Shown: positions 1 to 10,666 of the stretch, in pieces | Numbering within the stretch: position 1 is the stretch's first letter | Layout: each line of letters opens with the position of its first letter | Origin: Sesbania bispinosa | Taxonomy: Eukaryota > Streptophyta > Magnoliopsida > Fabales > Fabaceae | Assembly: GCA_026901365.1 (NCBI GenBank) | Contig: QLOH01000753.1 | Location: forward strand, 248,001-312,000 | DNA length: 64,000 nt | Reading direction: 5' to 3' | Notes under the pieces: generated by a model | Databases searched by the model: none | Told to the model about the DNA's origin: nothing | The model's input: only the letters and a program-made list of their open reading frames with translations | Translations under genes and position numbers: made by a program

Positions 1-233
1 TTTATTTTTTATTCAAAAATTATTTTTTTATTTCCCTACAATAGAGGGCGCTCCCTGGAGCGCCCTCATTTATTTTTTATTCAAAATTAATTTTTTTTAT
101 TTTCCTGCAATAGAGGGCGCGCCAGGGAGCGCCCTCCTTTATTTTTTATTTCCCTGCAATACAGGGCGCTCCATGGAGCGCCCTCCTTTATTTTATATTT
201 ATTTTTAAAGGGCGCTCCAAAGGAGCGCCCTCG
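1..233. repeat. CACTA left subterminal palindromic repeats (4 units)
   Basis: Four successive units of 47-69 bp, each an AT-rich stretch (TTTATTTTTTATT...) followed by a palindrome AGGGCGCTCC-nn-GGAGCGCCCT. The palindromes are at about 54-67, 115-136, 164-184 and 210-232. The spacers and the centre dinucleotides vary while the arms are conserved, as expected for transposase-binding subterminal motifs. Confidence 0.75.
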
Positions 234-1097
234 TTTCTGCTTATATTAATGAGATAGCAAGCTATTTTCACTTTTCATTCTCCCGCGTTAGCCTCATCCT
301 CCTTCTTCTTCCCCGTTTCCCCTCGTCCTCTTCTTCCCCGTGAGCCTATTCCTCCTCCTCCCCCTCCTCCTCCTCCTTCTTCCACATTTTCCCTAAGCTA
401 CCGTGAGCTTCTTCCTTCGTTCCGTGAGCCACCGTGCAACGCTTCTTCTTCCTCCATCGTCTCTGTCAAGCTTCTCCGCGTCGTCTCCGTCAAGCTTCTC
501 CGTCGTCCTCTTCGTCTCCGTTCGCACGCGGCTTCTCCTTCCATTGTCCTCTCTCCCTCTGTGCGGCGGCAACTAGGGTAAGAGAAGAAGTTGTATTGCA
601 GTTTTTTTGCTATCTGCACCCCCTTTTCCTCCTGCACATGGTTTTTTGCTACCCGCACCCCCTTTTTTCCTGCTGCACTTTTTTCCTGCACATGGTTTTT
701 TGCTACATGCACCCCCTGTTTTGCTATTTTGAACTGTTTTTGTGTTATTAAGGTTAGATATTTATATGAATTTTGTATATGAAAATTAATTATGTGTACA
801 TATTATTAATGAACACTTTTGGATTTATATATAGTTGTTGGTTTGGAATGAATCCTTATTGTTGGATTTATATTATGTTTGATGGTTTAGAGTTAAAATT
901 GTTTTTCATAAATTTGGAAATGTTAAGTAAATAGATGAAATGCTGCTCAAATTTTAATTAAGCATGTATAGTTAGTCATTATATCTAAAGAATGTCATAT
1001 ATACTTTTCGAGTTAACTACTAAATGATTTCATGTTATGTTGATAGAATATGGATCGTTCATGGATGTTTGCGAACTGTTTGACAAATGAATTTTTT
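234..1097. other. Transposon interior: pyrimidine-rich tract, tandem repeat, then AT-rich sequence
   Basis: Positions 285-560 are strongly CT-rich (CTTCTTC/CTCCTCC runs); the ORFs that cross this tract on either strand are low-complexity and not credible genes. Around 597-728 a unit of about 35-50 bp containing GCACATGGTTTTTTGCTAC and GCACCCCCTTTT occurs about three times. From 729 on the sequence is AT-rich with no coding signal recognised. Confidence 0.5.
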
Positions 1098-1495
1098 AGG
1101 AGCTTTAAAATATACAACAGGGATGCATCTACTGTATTTTAAGACTCATCGACAAAGGTTGTTTCATAAATGAAACATAAAACAGTAAGTATTTCCTTCA
1201 TGTATCTCATAGCTTATATAGAAACAATGACTGAAACATAAAACAGTGACTGAAATAATTGTAACAGTTACAACACAATTATTATTCATTCCCAAAGTAG
1301 TAATAATTGTAACTGTTGTGATGTATTCTTTCATTTGAAAGCCAAATATATATGTTCCAGTCATTATTTCTGTATAAGCTATGAGATACATGAAGGAAAT
1401 GCTTACTGTTTTATGTTTCATTTATGAAACAGCCTTTGTCGATGAGTCTTAAAACAACCTGCATGCATCCCTGTTGTATATTTTGAAGCTCCTAA
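1098..1495. repeat. Long foldback: ~195-bp inverted repeat with almost no loop
   Basis: The left arm starts AGGAGCTTTAAAATATACAA and the right arm ends with the complement of the same stretch. Matching continues inward through the blocks GACTCATCGACAAAGG, TTTCATAAATGAAACATAAA, TTCATGTATCTCATAGCTTA and TAATTGTAACAGTTACAA, meeting near 1295. A transcript would form a hairpin of about 195 bp with scattered mismatches. It abuts the transposase-like fragment that begins at about 1491. Confidence 0.8.
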
Positions 1496-1610
1496 ACCCC
1501 AACCAAAGGTAGTCTCTGAAGACCAATATCAAAGCATCGTAGCGGAAATGAAGGAGATGAAAGAACAACTTGATGAAACAAAAAGAGAGCTTAACGAAGT
1601 TAGGAGATAA
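1491..1610 (+). pseudogene. Transposase-like coiled-coil fragment (CACTA-associated)
   Basis: A 39-codon open stretch reads like the charged C-terminal coiled coil of plant En/Spm-type transposases: ...SEDQYQSIVAEMKEMKEQLD..., then TKRELNEVRR and a TAA stop. A second fragment at about 1770-1852 reads KQLDEVREEWANHVV before a stop and may be another exon piece. Direct repeats of about 60 bp (1659-1720 and about 2066-2125, both with GAATTCT..CTGCTGGTATG) lie around it. No catalytic domain is present. Assignment to a transposase is inference from composition and context; it could be a captured host fragment. Confidence 0.4.
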
Positions 1611-2471
1611 CAAAGTAGTATGGACTTTTACAGTTGTTTGATAACTCTTTGACTGATGAATTCTGCCTGCTGGTATGTATTTTTACAGCTGTTTGATAAA
1701 GTAGGAAATGTTGAATAAACAGAGGAAACTCTAGTTTATATACTGAAATCAATTTTTGCCTTTTACAGTACTTTGCTCATTTCCGATGCTCAACCTACAC
1801 AACGAAGCAGCTTGATGAGGTTCGGGAAGAATGGGCAAACCATGTAGTTACCAGTTATTTGTAATTGATTTGTACATTATGAGGGTAAGTAAACATGTAC
1901 ATAATGTGAAAATTCTAAACAATGTTGTATATTAATGACTTAACTAATGGGTTTAGCAGGGTAGATATGATCACTTTTCTTTTTGCAACTTGAAGAAGAG
2001 GCCTGTTTGTAATTTGTGCACCTTTTCATATTACATTCCTGACTGGTTTATCACTATTTGACTTATGAATTCTAGCTGCTGGTATGGTTTTGTACAGTTG
2101 TTTGATAAATTGGGAAATGTTGAAGACTTATAGTTGTTAAGCATATATATGAGATGCATGTTTATTTACCAACTGAGTTGATTCTTGTGAGATGTCATGT
2201 GTTTTGGTTATTTCTATATAGTTGTATAGGTACTTCATACTTTCACCACTTATATCTTGCATAGGAAACTATTCATATTATGACAAGTTTGAATTCTTAT
2301 TTCAAGTAGATATGTGTGTTGTTTACTAAGTGTTGTTCATAGTATGACTAAGTGTTTGAATTTTAAGGAATTAATATGCATGATTTTGGATTAAGCCATT
2401 GGGATCAGACTGAAATAAATATGTAGGTTAAAGTAGATTAAAAAAACAAAAAATTGAAAAAAAAAAGAAAA
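1611..2471. other. AT-rich transposon interior, no gene seen
   Basis: Apart from the possible exon piece near 1770-1852 and the duplicated 60-bp block, nothing coding or structural was recognised. Confidence 0.5.
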
Positions 2472-2727
2472 GAGGGCGCTCCTTGGAGCGCCCTTGTTGT
2501 GAAACAAGAATTGGAAAAAAAACGAAAGGAGGGCGTTCCAAGGAGCTCCCTTGTTTTAAAGAACCAGGGCGCTCCAGTGTGCGCCCTTTAAGGCTGCACG
2601 GGAGCGCCCTCCTTTTGCTTCTGTCAGGGCGCTCCAATGAGCGTCCTCGTTTTATTGACCAAACAAGAGCAGATTCTATTAGTGCGCACGGGAGCGCCCT
2701 TTAAGGCTGCACGGGAGCGCCCTCTAA
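2472..2727. repeat. CACTA right subterminal palindromic repeats
   Basis: At least six copies of the GGGCGCTCC/GGAGCGCCC motif, some paired as palindromes (2474-2494, 2530-2552) and some single, with two copies of the longer block AAGGCTGCACGGGAGCGCCCT at about 2590-2610 and 2702-2722. The motif is the same as at 1-233, linking both ends into one element. Confidence 0.75.
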
Positions 2728-2746
2728 GGCCTTTTTTGGCATAGTA

Positions 2747-5635
2747 CTAGTAGAAGGACTTCAACACAATCTATTGAGCATAAGTCAATTGTGTGACAGT
2801 GGATATGTGGTTTCCTTCACTAAGGAAGGATGTATAGTCAAAGACTCTCATGATCAAATCCTTTTTACTGCTAAGAGGCACAATAATGTGTACAAAATTG
2901 ATCTAGAGGAGTTAGCAAGTCAAAATGTAAAATGTTTTATCTCTGTTGAAGATGAAAAACAGATTTGGCATCAAAGACTAGGGCATGCCAGCTTGAGATT
3001 AATCTCAAGGTTAGCAAAACACAACCTTGTTAAAGGTTTGCCCAAGCTTTCATACAAATCTGATATTTTATGTGAAAGTTGTCTGAAAGGGAAACAAACA
3101 AGACACTCATTTAAGAGTAATGATGTTGTTTCTACTAGCAGACCATTAGAACTTTTACACATTGACTTGTTTGGTCCTATTAGAACAGAAAGCATTAGTG
3201 GTAAGAAATATGGTTTGGTCATTGTTGATGACTATTCTAGATATACATGGGTGATATTCCTTAGAAGCAAGGATGAGACCTTTAAGAATTTCACAATATT
3301 CTGCAAGAAGGTACAGAATGAAAAAGGATTCTGTATATCCGTCATTAGAAGTGATCATGGTGGAGAGTTTGAGAATGCAAACTTTCAGTTGTTCTGTGAT
3401 GAGAATGGGATCTCACACAATTTCTCTGTGGCTAGAACACCTCAACAAAATGAGGTTGTTGAGAGAAAGAACAGAAGTTTGCAAGAGATGGGAAGAACCA
3501 TGCTCAACTCATGCAGTCTACCAAGGACCTTCTGGGCAGAGGCTATTAACACAGCCTGCTACCATCAAAACAGAATATTGGTAAGACCAATTCTGAAAAG
3601 GACTCCCTATGAGTTGTGGAAATGAAGAAAACCCAACATATCATATTTCCATCCCTTTGGCTGTGAGTGTTTTATACTTAACACAAAGGATGATCTTGGA
3701 AGATTTGATGCAAAGTCTGATAAAGGATTTTTCATAGGTTATTCTGAAACATCAAAAGCCTATAGAGTTTATAACTCTAGAACTTTAACCGTAGAAGAAC
3801 CAATCCATGTTAAATTCAATGACATGAAAGAGACTGATAGGGAACTATCGGATCTAGAAGATGATTTTGCAGGAATTGAGCTAAACACACACAACAGCAC
3901 CAAGGATGAACAGGTGTCTGAAGATCTATCAGAACCTCTTCAGACAAATGTTGAGTCTCAGACTGACTTAGTATCACCTCTCAAACCTGACTGGAGATAC
4001 AAGTCACATCATCCTAACGAGCAAATCATTGGCAGTACTTCAGAAGGAGTTAAGACAAGATCAAAGTTCAAGAATCTGAATTCTCTTGCTCTCTTGTCTG
4101 AAATCGAGCCAAAGAACATTGATGAAGCTCTGCATGATGAAGGGTGGATCCTAGCCATGCAAGAGGAGCTGAATCAATTTGCTAGGAGTGATGTCTGGAC
4201 CCTTGTTCCTAAACCCCATGGGAAAACAATTATTGGAACCAAATGGGTGTTCAGAAACAAGTTGTCTGAAGAAGGAAAAGTGGTCAGAAACAAGGCAAGA
4301 TTGGTGGCTCAAGGGTACAATCAACAAGAAGGCATTGACTTTACTGAAACCTTTTCCCCTGTTGCCAGGTTAGAAGCAATTAGAATTCTTCTTTCCTATG
4401 CTATAAATAATGACATCAAACTATATCAAATGGATGTCAAAAGTGCTTTTCTCAATGGATTCATTGAAGAAGAAGTTTTTGTTAGACAACCCCCTGGCTT
4501 TGAGGATGTTGCTTTTCCTGATCATGTTTTCAAACTGAAAAAGGCTCTTTATGGTCTGAAACAAGCCCCAAGAGCTTGGTATGACAGATTGAGCAGTTTT
4601 CTTATCAAAAATGGTTTTGAAAGAGGAAAAGTAGATACAACCCTTTTTAGAAAACAGTCTAACAAAAATCTGATGCTTGTCCAGATATATGTTGATGACA
4701 TTATATTTGGTTCAACTGATTCTTCACTATGCAAAGAGTTTTCTGAGTTAATGCAATCAGAGTTTGAAATGAGTTTAATGGGTGAACTAAAATTTTTCTT
4801 AGGACTTCAGATGTAGCAAGATTCTGATTGTATATGGATCCATCAAGAGAAATATACAAAAGAAATGCTTAAGAAGTTCAATTTAAGTGATTGCAAACCC
4901 ATGTCAACTCCTATGCATCCCTCTTCATCTTTAAGTAAGGATGAATATGAAGAACCAGTTAATCAAACTTTGTATAGAGGAATGATTGGCTCTTTATTGT
5001 ATCTAACAGCAAGCAGACCTGACATTATGTTCAGTGTATGTCTTTGTGCTAGATTTCAATCAGATCCAAGAACTACTCATTACAAAGCTGTCAAGAGAAT
5101 TTTTAGATATCTTAAAGGTACTACTAATCTTGGTCTATGCTATAAGAAAGACAAGGATTGCAGGTTAATAGGATACTGTGATGCTGACTTTGCTGGAGAT
5201 AAAATAGAAAGAAAGAGTACCAGTGGAGGATGTCACTTCTTTGGAAGCAACATGATCAGCTGGTCAAGCAAAAGGCAAAGCACCATTGCATTATCAACAG
5301 CAGAAGCAGAATACATCTCAGCAGCCAGTTGTTGTTCACAACTGCTATGGGTGAAGTATCAGCTTGAGGATTTTAACATTCCTATATCTGTTATACCTGT
5401 GTTGTGTGATAATACAAGTGCCATTAATTTGTCTAAGAATCCTATTCAACATTCTAGGGCTAAACATATAGAAATCAAGCATCATTTCATTAGAGACTAT
5501 GTTCAGAAAGGTGTTTTTGATATAAAGTTCATTGAAACAGAGCATCAATGGGCAGATATATTCACAAAACCCCTGGCTGAAGATAGATTTAAGTTCGTAT
5601 GCAATAACTTGAACATACACGCATTTTCTAATTGA
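2747..5635 (+). pseudogene. copia pol: integrase, reverse transcriptase, RNase H
   Basis: One reading frame runs the whole length with only two internal stops, TGA at 3623-3625 and TAG at 4814-4816. Integrase: zinc-binding HQRLGHAS...CESCLKGKQ, then the catalytic D in HIDLFGP, D in SDHGGEF and E in VVERKNR (the usual glycine before VVER is replaced by glutamate). RT: KWVFRNK, LYQMDVKSAFLNG, ALYGLKQAPRAWY and the active site YVDD. RNase H: YCDADFAGD, KSTSGG, STAEAEYI, LCDNTSAI and the IEIKHHFIRD...FTKPL ending. The N-terminal part of the polyprotein (gag, protease, start of integrase) is cut off by the CACTA insertion. Few mutations suggest a fairly recent copy. Confidence 0.92.
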
Positions 5636-5933
5636 TTTTGTATGCTGTCTGAAAAGAGTATCTGAAATTTTATATGTGTATCTGAAATTTCTCACTTGTC
5701 TGAAATAACTTGATGACGTGGCTATTTGAGACGGTTAATTACATTTATTTTGTCTCTTTCACTTCGCACGTTACCCAACATCTGCGCAGCCAGTACAGGC
5801 CATAATTACATCATGGGTCTATAAATGCAGGAGTTAGTGTGTTGGAGAAGCCTTACACTCTCTCTCAACTTTTGTTTAAACTTCTTCATCTCTCTCGCAA
5901 CCGTTTTCATCTCAAGCTTTCTCTGCAACTTCA
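5636..5933 (+). promoter_or_regulatory. Possible internal promoter of the envelope-like ORF
   Basis: Between pol and the second ORF lie three TCTGAAA-type repeats (5645-5710), a TGACGTGGC box (5714-5722) with an ACGT core like bZIP sites, and TATAAAT (5820-5826), about 110 bp before the ORF start. The same ingredients (TCTGAAG repeats, TGACGTGGC at 9599-9607, TATAAATA at 9901) occur in the element's own LTR. Function is inferred from this arrangement only. Confidence 0.45.
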
Positions 5934-8901
5934 ATGGCACCATAGAAGTCTTCAAGTTCAGGTGGAAATGTGGTTAGATCCAAAGGTGTGGACCTTGAGG
6001 ATCTTCGTAACCTTGGGATGGACTTGTTTGAGGAGTTTGATGCTGTGGGTTGGACGCCATTCTTTGACAAGGTTTACTGTTCGTGGCATGAGCAGAGTGT
6101 GATTGACTTCTGGGCATCAGCAAGAGGAATCCCTAACTCCAAAGGGATATATGACAGCATCAGGGCTGATGTTCTGGGTGTTCCTGTGTTCGTGGATGAA
6201 GGTATTTTGTCTACTATCACTGGTGTAAAGGCAGAAGGAGCATCTTTCTCTCCTGGATGGGAGCAGAAGAATGGTGGTCAGAAGAAATTTACCAAGATGC
6301 TGTATGGGACTGAAGTGCCTGAAAGTCCTGATTCCAAATTCATGTTAGATAAGGTGAGAGTACTCCACTCCATCTTAGGGTGCTCCATAATCCCTAAGAG
6401 TGGGAGCAGAAATGATGTGTCTGAACTGGAAAGATTCTGCTTGATCCATCTGCTGCAGAAGGAGAAGATGAATCTTCCAAGCATCCTTATGTTTCACATG
6501 CAAAAGAAGATCAGAGATTCAGGTGCAAATCTTCCCAACAATCTGCTCATAACCAAGGTACTCTTACACTTCAAAGTGCCTATTGTGAGGCTGCATGATC
6601 ACAAAGGCCCTAATTTCTTTGGTGAAGCAAATCTTAAGAGCATGAATCTAAAGAATGCTCTAGTACCAAGACCTCTATCTCCTACTCTGAAGGAGAGTAT
6701 GTTACTGGAGAAGGCATCAAGGAGGAAAAGCACAATTGAGTTACTAGAAAGAGAACTGCAGGGAGACATCAGAAAGGAGGAGTTCAAAGGCTCTAAGCCC
6801 TCCCCTCAACCAAAGCTGCGGAAGTTACCAGTAAGAAGTGCAGCAAAAGTGTCTGCAACAAACCCTAACTTGCACTCTAAGACAACTGAACCTGTTCAGA
6901 AGGCTTTGCCAAAGTCATCTGAAATTGTGGGTCAAGGGTCTGAAATTGCAAGGCCTCTCAAGCCTACTTCAGACAAAGAAGGAAAGGCTCATGAGGATAG
7001 GATTGTTGTTGCTGATGTTGTAGCAGCATCACCTTTGGCTACTTGCCCCTCTGATCCAGAACTAATCCAAGTGGCTGCCATAGCTACTGCTTTGGAGCAA
7101 GAGGAGCTGGAACAAAAAGAAGAACAAGAGAAGTCTGATCATGCACTTGCTGTGGCTGCACAACTTACCTTAGCTGATGATGAAAGGCAAGAAACCTTGG
7201 CTCAAGGTTCTAAGAAACCTTGGCTCAAGGTTCTAAGAAAAGAAGAAGATCCAGTGTTGTTCAGAGGAAGAAGAAGAGAAATAGACTTCTTGAGGTGGCT
7301 CCTGAACCTACTACTGGGGTTACAAGAAGTGTGACTAGTCAACAAGAAGCTGTGGAGATGGCTGACAAGTACCAGCAGGTGTCTAAACCTGAAAAAGCTA
7401 AGACTCCAGTAAAGAGGCTTAGAGTCAGGTTTGACAATGTGATCCTTCACCACCCTCTTCACCTGAAAAGAGGTCTGCTGAAGAACAAGAAAAAGAAATA
7501 GAGATTGATGATCAACCTATGGTTACTGAAGAAGAAGAACCTGCACCACCATCACCATTATTTCCTCCATCACCCCCATCCTCACCATCATCTTCATCAT
7601 CTTCAGAGTCAGCTCAATCTGAAGAACCTGTTGTGGAGATTCAGCAAGGATCAAGTTCCAAGGTATGGAAAGGGAGTCTGCTGCCTGAACACATTAGGCT
7701 TGGACCCAAAAGTAGGGACTTCTTCACAGAACCCACTTTTGATCCTTATGCATTCCCCTACACTGATCATCAGTATGAGGAAGAAGCTGAAGTGCCCCAT
7801 AAGAGGTATGAGGGACCTTTCTTTGAAAGGGAAAGGGTTCCTAAGTTCCCAAACCTCTATGAAGAGCTGTTGTACTTCAGAGATGCACCTCCCATCTGTC
7901 TGCATCAAGGTTTGATCAAGCACACTGCTGAAGCTGAAAGACATAAGTACAAGGGAAGATTTGATCAGCAGTACTCAGGACAGTTAGAGAAGATCAGAAA
8001 GGGTGTGGTACCACCTTCTCATAAGTGGGCTCCACTCAATCCTTTATCTGATGAAGACTGTCTGAAATTATCCAATGAAGACTGGAGCTTTGCTAGGCTG
8101 CTGTATACAGAAGGAGAGCTGTTAGAAAGAGACTGTCTCAAGGGCATAGGTATGAGAGGCTACAAGCCTCCTAGGACTTTCTCAATCAGGCCAACCACCA
8201 AAATTCTGGTGCAACCTGATAGGATTGTGCCCAGGTATCCTTTGAAGGAGGGTTCTGAAGATAAGTTTAAAGAACCTAAAGTTTACTCAACCCCTTTCAA
8301 ACCTTTGACTCCAAGGGAGTGGAGAGAGCTACCTGCCAATATAAAGAAGCAAGGAGGAGGCATGGATAACAGTCTCAGAGACAGAGTGTGGGCTTTGTAT
8401 TGGAAGATAAGAGAGGATGCTGGATCCTCTTCTGGGTCATCTGGACCTGATGAAGATTCACTAGTTGGTCATGAGAAGCACCTCAATGTGCAGTATATGT
8501 TTATCAGACAACCCTTTCCCCCTCTGACTGCACCATTTCATGAGGAATGGGAGTTATTAAACCCCATTGGCACCTTCTTTCATCCTGTCTATCATCCTCA
8601 TGAGTATGGGTTGTTTCCAGGTTTTGGAGTGCTGCGATTTGTATATAGGTACATTCAAATCATCTTCTATGAATCAAATCCTGATCCTGAGGAAGAAAAT
8701 AGAAGGCTAAGGATGAAGATAAAGAAGCTGGAGAAGAAGAATGCAGACCTTGTTGCTAAGCAAGACCAAATCCTTCAAGAGCAACAACATATTAAATATG
8801 GCCAAGAGGATATGAAGACTGCTCTTCTTTCTCAGATTGACAAAGCCAAAGATGAGATGATTTCTTTCTTGAAGGAAGCTTTGCTGAAGAAATATGGATA
8901 G
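5934..8901 (+). pseudogene. Envelope-like ORF of SIRE-like copia element
   Basis: Probable start ATG at 5934, but codon 4 is TAG. The frame then runs to a 23-bp tandem duplication (7191-7213 repeated at 7214-7236) that shifts it. A further one-base shift lies near 7440, and the last frame runs open to 8901. N-terminal part: a conserved globular region (LEDLRNLGMDLFEEFDA, SVIDFWASARGIPNSKGIY) of the 'putative plant transposon protein' type. Middle: charged, low complexity. C-terminal part: proline/serine-rich stretch (PPSPLFPPSPPSSPSSSSSS) and a final coiled coil (EEENRRLRMKIKKLEKKNAD and onward). No signal peptide or convincing transmembrane segment was seen. The 'envelope-like' label follows usage for this lineage; the function is unknown. 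Confidence 0.75.
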
Positions 8902-9306
8902 TCTATGATGTGTAGCCATGTTTCTTAGTTCATTTCTTTCCAGTGTTTAAATTTCTGTTTGTCTGAACTATTTGCTATAATCTATTAGTTTTTACTCATG
9001 AATGTTGTGCTTTATTGTCTGAGTTTGCTGTTATCCTTCATGTTTTTGTTGTGATTACTGTTGTTGTCGTGCTCTGGAAACCCTTTTGATTGATGACAAA
9101 ATGGGGAGTATAAAAACTAACAATATCTGAATCTGAAGTGATTACAGGACTCGGGGGGAGCATATAAGAAACTGATAAAACTGAAAAGGGTAAATCAGTT
9201 TAAGTGTTCATCATCTGAGAGGGAGTTATCATTTTTTATATATTAAAAACTCCTTTCAGATTTGTATATTTTTAAGCAAATTTGTCATCATTAAAAAGGG
9301 GGAGAA
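8902..9306 (+). other. Non-coding 3' region and polypurine tract of the copia element
   Basis: Sequence between the ORF end and the LTR. The last bases before the LTR, AAAAAGGGGGAGAA (9293-9306), form the polypurine tract that primes plus-strand synthesis. A second G-rich run (CGGGGGGAG, about 9150) lies 150 bp upstream. Confidence 0.8.
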
Positions 9307-10666
9307 TGTTGAGTCTCAAAAATATCATAAGTAAATTATGATGTTTCAAGACAATATAATTCCCAAGTTTTAATGACTAACAAATTTGGGTTAAAATAAT
9401 TCATCATAGATACATATATGTTTTAATGATTTATCTATGATTTCAGCAAGCCACTATGAACTTACAAAAAGACTTTGTGAAGTGTTTCAAACTGTCTGAG
9501 GTATCAAGCCTTCTGAAGGATCAACCCGTCTGAAGTGTTGAAGCCATCTGAAATGCCCAACCCGTCTGAAGTGTTGAAGCTGTCTGAAGTCTCATTAATG
9601 ACGTGGCACCTTTGCTGAAGCTTTGTGAAGACGTTTTCTGAGTCTCTGCTGCACGTACCTTTTCAAGCATATTTATGGCAAGGAACACAGAGGTCTTTCC
9701 TGGTGTTTTTGAAATTCATACACCATTGAGGAAATTCCTGCAACGCAGCCTCTGCAACAGCATTTGAAGCAGCTTTTTGGCAGATGCAACCTTGTTTTGT
9801 GTCAGAAAGGTCAGGACTCTCAGAAGCATGTCTCACAACGGATTAAATAGCATTTAATGCTATCTCTAAATGGTGGTTTTTCAACGGACTGAAGTCTGGG
9901 TATAAATACCCCTCATGAAGACCATCACTGAAAAAGAGATATATAGAGAAGAACAGAGAAGGATTTCATATTCAAGAAAATCAAAGAGAAACAAATCGCT
10001 GCTAGTTTTTACTCTGTAAAAACTCTCTGATAATATTCTTTGTACACACATTTGTATATCCTGAGAATACCTCAGTTATCTTAGTACATTGTATTTGTTT
10101 GAGCTTAAAACTGGTTTAGTTTAAAAGCTTAAACTTATCTTTTCTCTGTAAAATCGTTCTTGAGCCTGGAGAGGCTTGGTGTCTAAAGAATACTTGTTTG
10201 TAAGAGCCTGGAGAGGCTCGGTGTCTAAAGAATACTTGTTTGTAGAGCCTGGAGAGGCTTGGCTGTAAAGAATACTTGGTTGTAGAGCCTGAAGAGGCTT
10301 GACTGTAAAACAATACTTGTAATCTTTGTGAAAGATTAAGAGAAAATCCAAGTGCTAGTTGGCATTGGGACTGGACGTAGCTCACAGTGGTAGTGGGTGA
10401 ACCAGGATAATTTCTTTGGCTAAGTTTTCTATTCCTTAACTCTTGTCAATTCGTTTATACTAATTTAAGGGAGTTGAAAAGCAATTCTAAATATTTTAAA
10501 AGCTAAGAAATCTTTTAAAATATATTTCCAGAAGTTGTCTTAAAAACTTCAGACAGTCCTCAAAAACCTGTCTGAAACAGTTTTAGCTTGTTGTTTTGAA
10601 AAAGCTTTCAAAAATATTAAGAAACACTATTCAACCCCCCTTCTAGTGTTTCCCTGTGTTTCTACA
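9307..10666 (+). repeat. 3' LTR of SIRE-like copia element
   Basis: Starts TGTTGAGTCTCAAA directly after the polypurine tract and ends GTTTCTACA, giving 1360 bp, a normal size for SIRE/Maximus LTRs. It holds repeated GTCTGAAGTG-type motifs (9495-9590), a TGACGTGGC box (9599-9607) and a TATA box TATAAATA at 9901-9908 followed by transcript-leader sequence. The mate LTR is not in the window, so the ends are set from TG...CA, the purine tract and the change of sequence. Confidence 0.8.
10161..10322 (+). repeat. Tandem repeat inside copia LTR (4 units of ~40 bp)
   Basis: Four units of GAGCCTGGAGAGGCTTGG followed by TCTAAAGAATACTTG or similar, of about 43, 42, 40 and 38 bp, downstream of the TATA box and so probably transcribed (R/U5 region). 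GAGCCTGGAGAGGCTTG contains the short inverted repeat AGCCT/AGGCT. Confidence 0.8.

Larger units (their letters stand above)
1..2746. mobile_element. CACTA (En/Spm-like) DNA transposon, right part; left end outside window
   Basis: The right end reads TTTTTTGGCATAGTA and stops exactly where an open copia pol frame resumes with codons CTA GTA GAA GGA. CACTA elements end in ...TAGTG and make a 3-bp duplication; here the last base looks mutated (TAGTA) and CTA is the likely duplicated triplet. Both ends carry clustered GGGCGCTCC/GGAGCGCCC palindromes, which fits CACTA subterminal repeats. The interior holds only short transposase-like coding remnants, so the copy looks non-autonomous or decayed. 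The superfamily call rests on the terminus and subterminal repeats; the left terminus (expected CACTA) is not visible. Confidence 0.6.
2747..10666 (+). mobile_element. SIRE-like Ty1/copia retrotransposon with envelope-like ORF, 5' part outside window
   Basis: Order seen: integrase, reverse transcriptase, RNase H, a second long ORF of envelope-like type, purine tract, 3' LTR. Integrase before RT defines Ty1/copia; the extra ORF between RNase H and the 3' LTR is the hallmark of the SIRE/Maximus lineage. Gag, protease and the 5' LTR are missing because the CACTA element interrupts pol at 2747 and runs off the window. The bases after the LTR (AAACC...) belong to another repeat, so this copy is itself nested. 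Confidence 0.8.

Noticed and set aside
1..233. CRISPR-like array of palindromic repeats
   Set aside because: Spacers are AT-rich and related to each other, the repeat arms vary, the host is a plant, and the same motif marks the other end of the transposon.
398..782. Three overlapping ORFs on both strands (60-105 codons)
   Set aside because: They lie in a CT-rich tract and a simple tandem repeat; composition alone keeps the frames open.
2428..2704. ORFs of about 70 codons on both strands over the right CACTA end
   Set aside because: They are translations of the GGGCGCTCC repeats (ERP/GRS runs), not genes.
5934..8901. True retroviral envelope protein
   Set aside because: No signal peptide, cleavage site or convincing transmembrane segment is visible; only the position and the lineage support the 'envelope-like' label.
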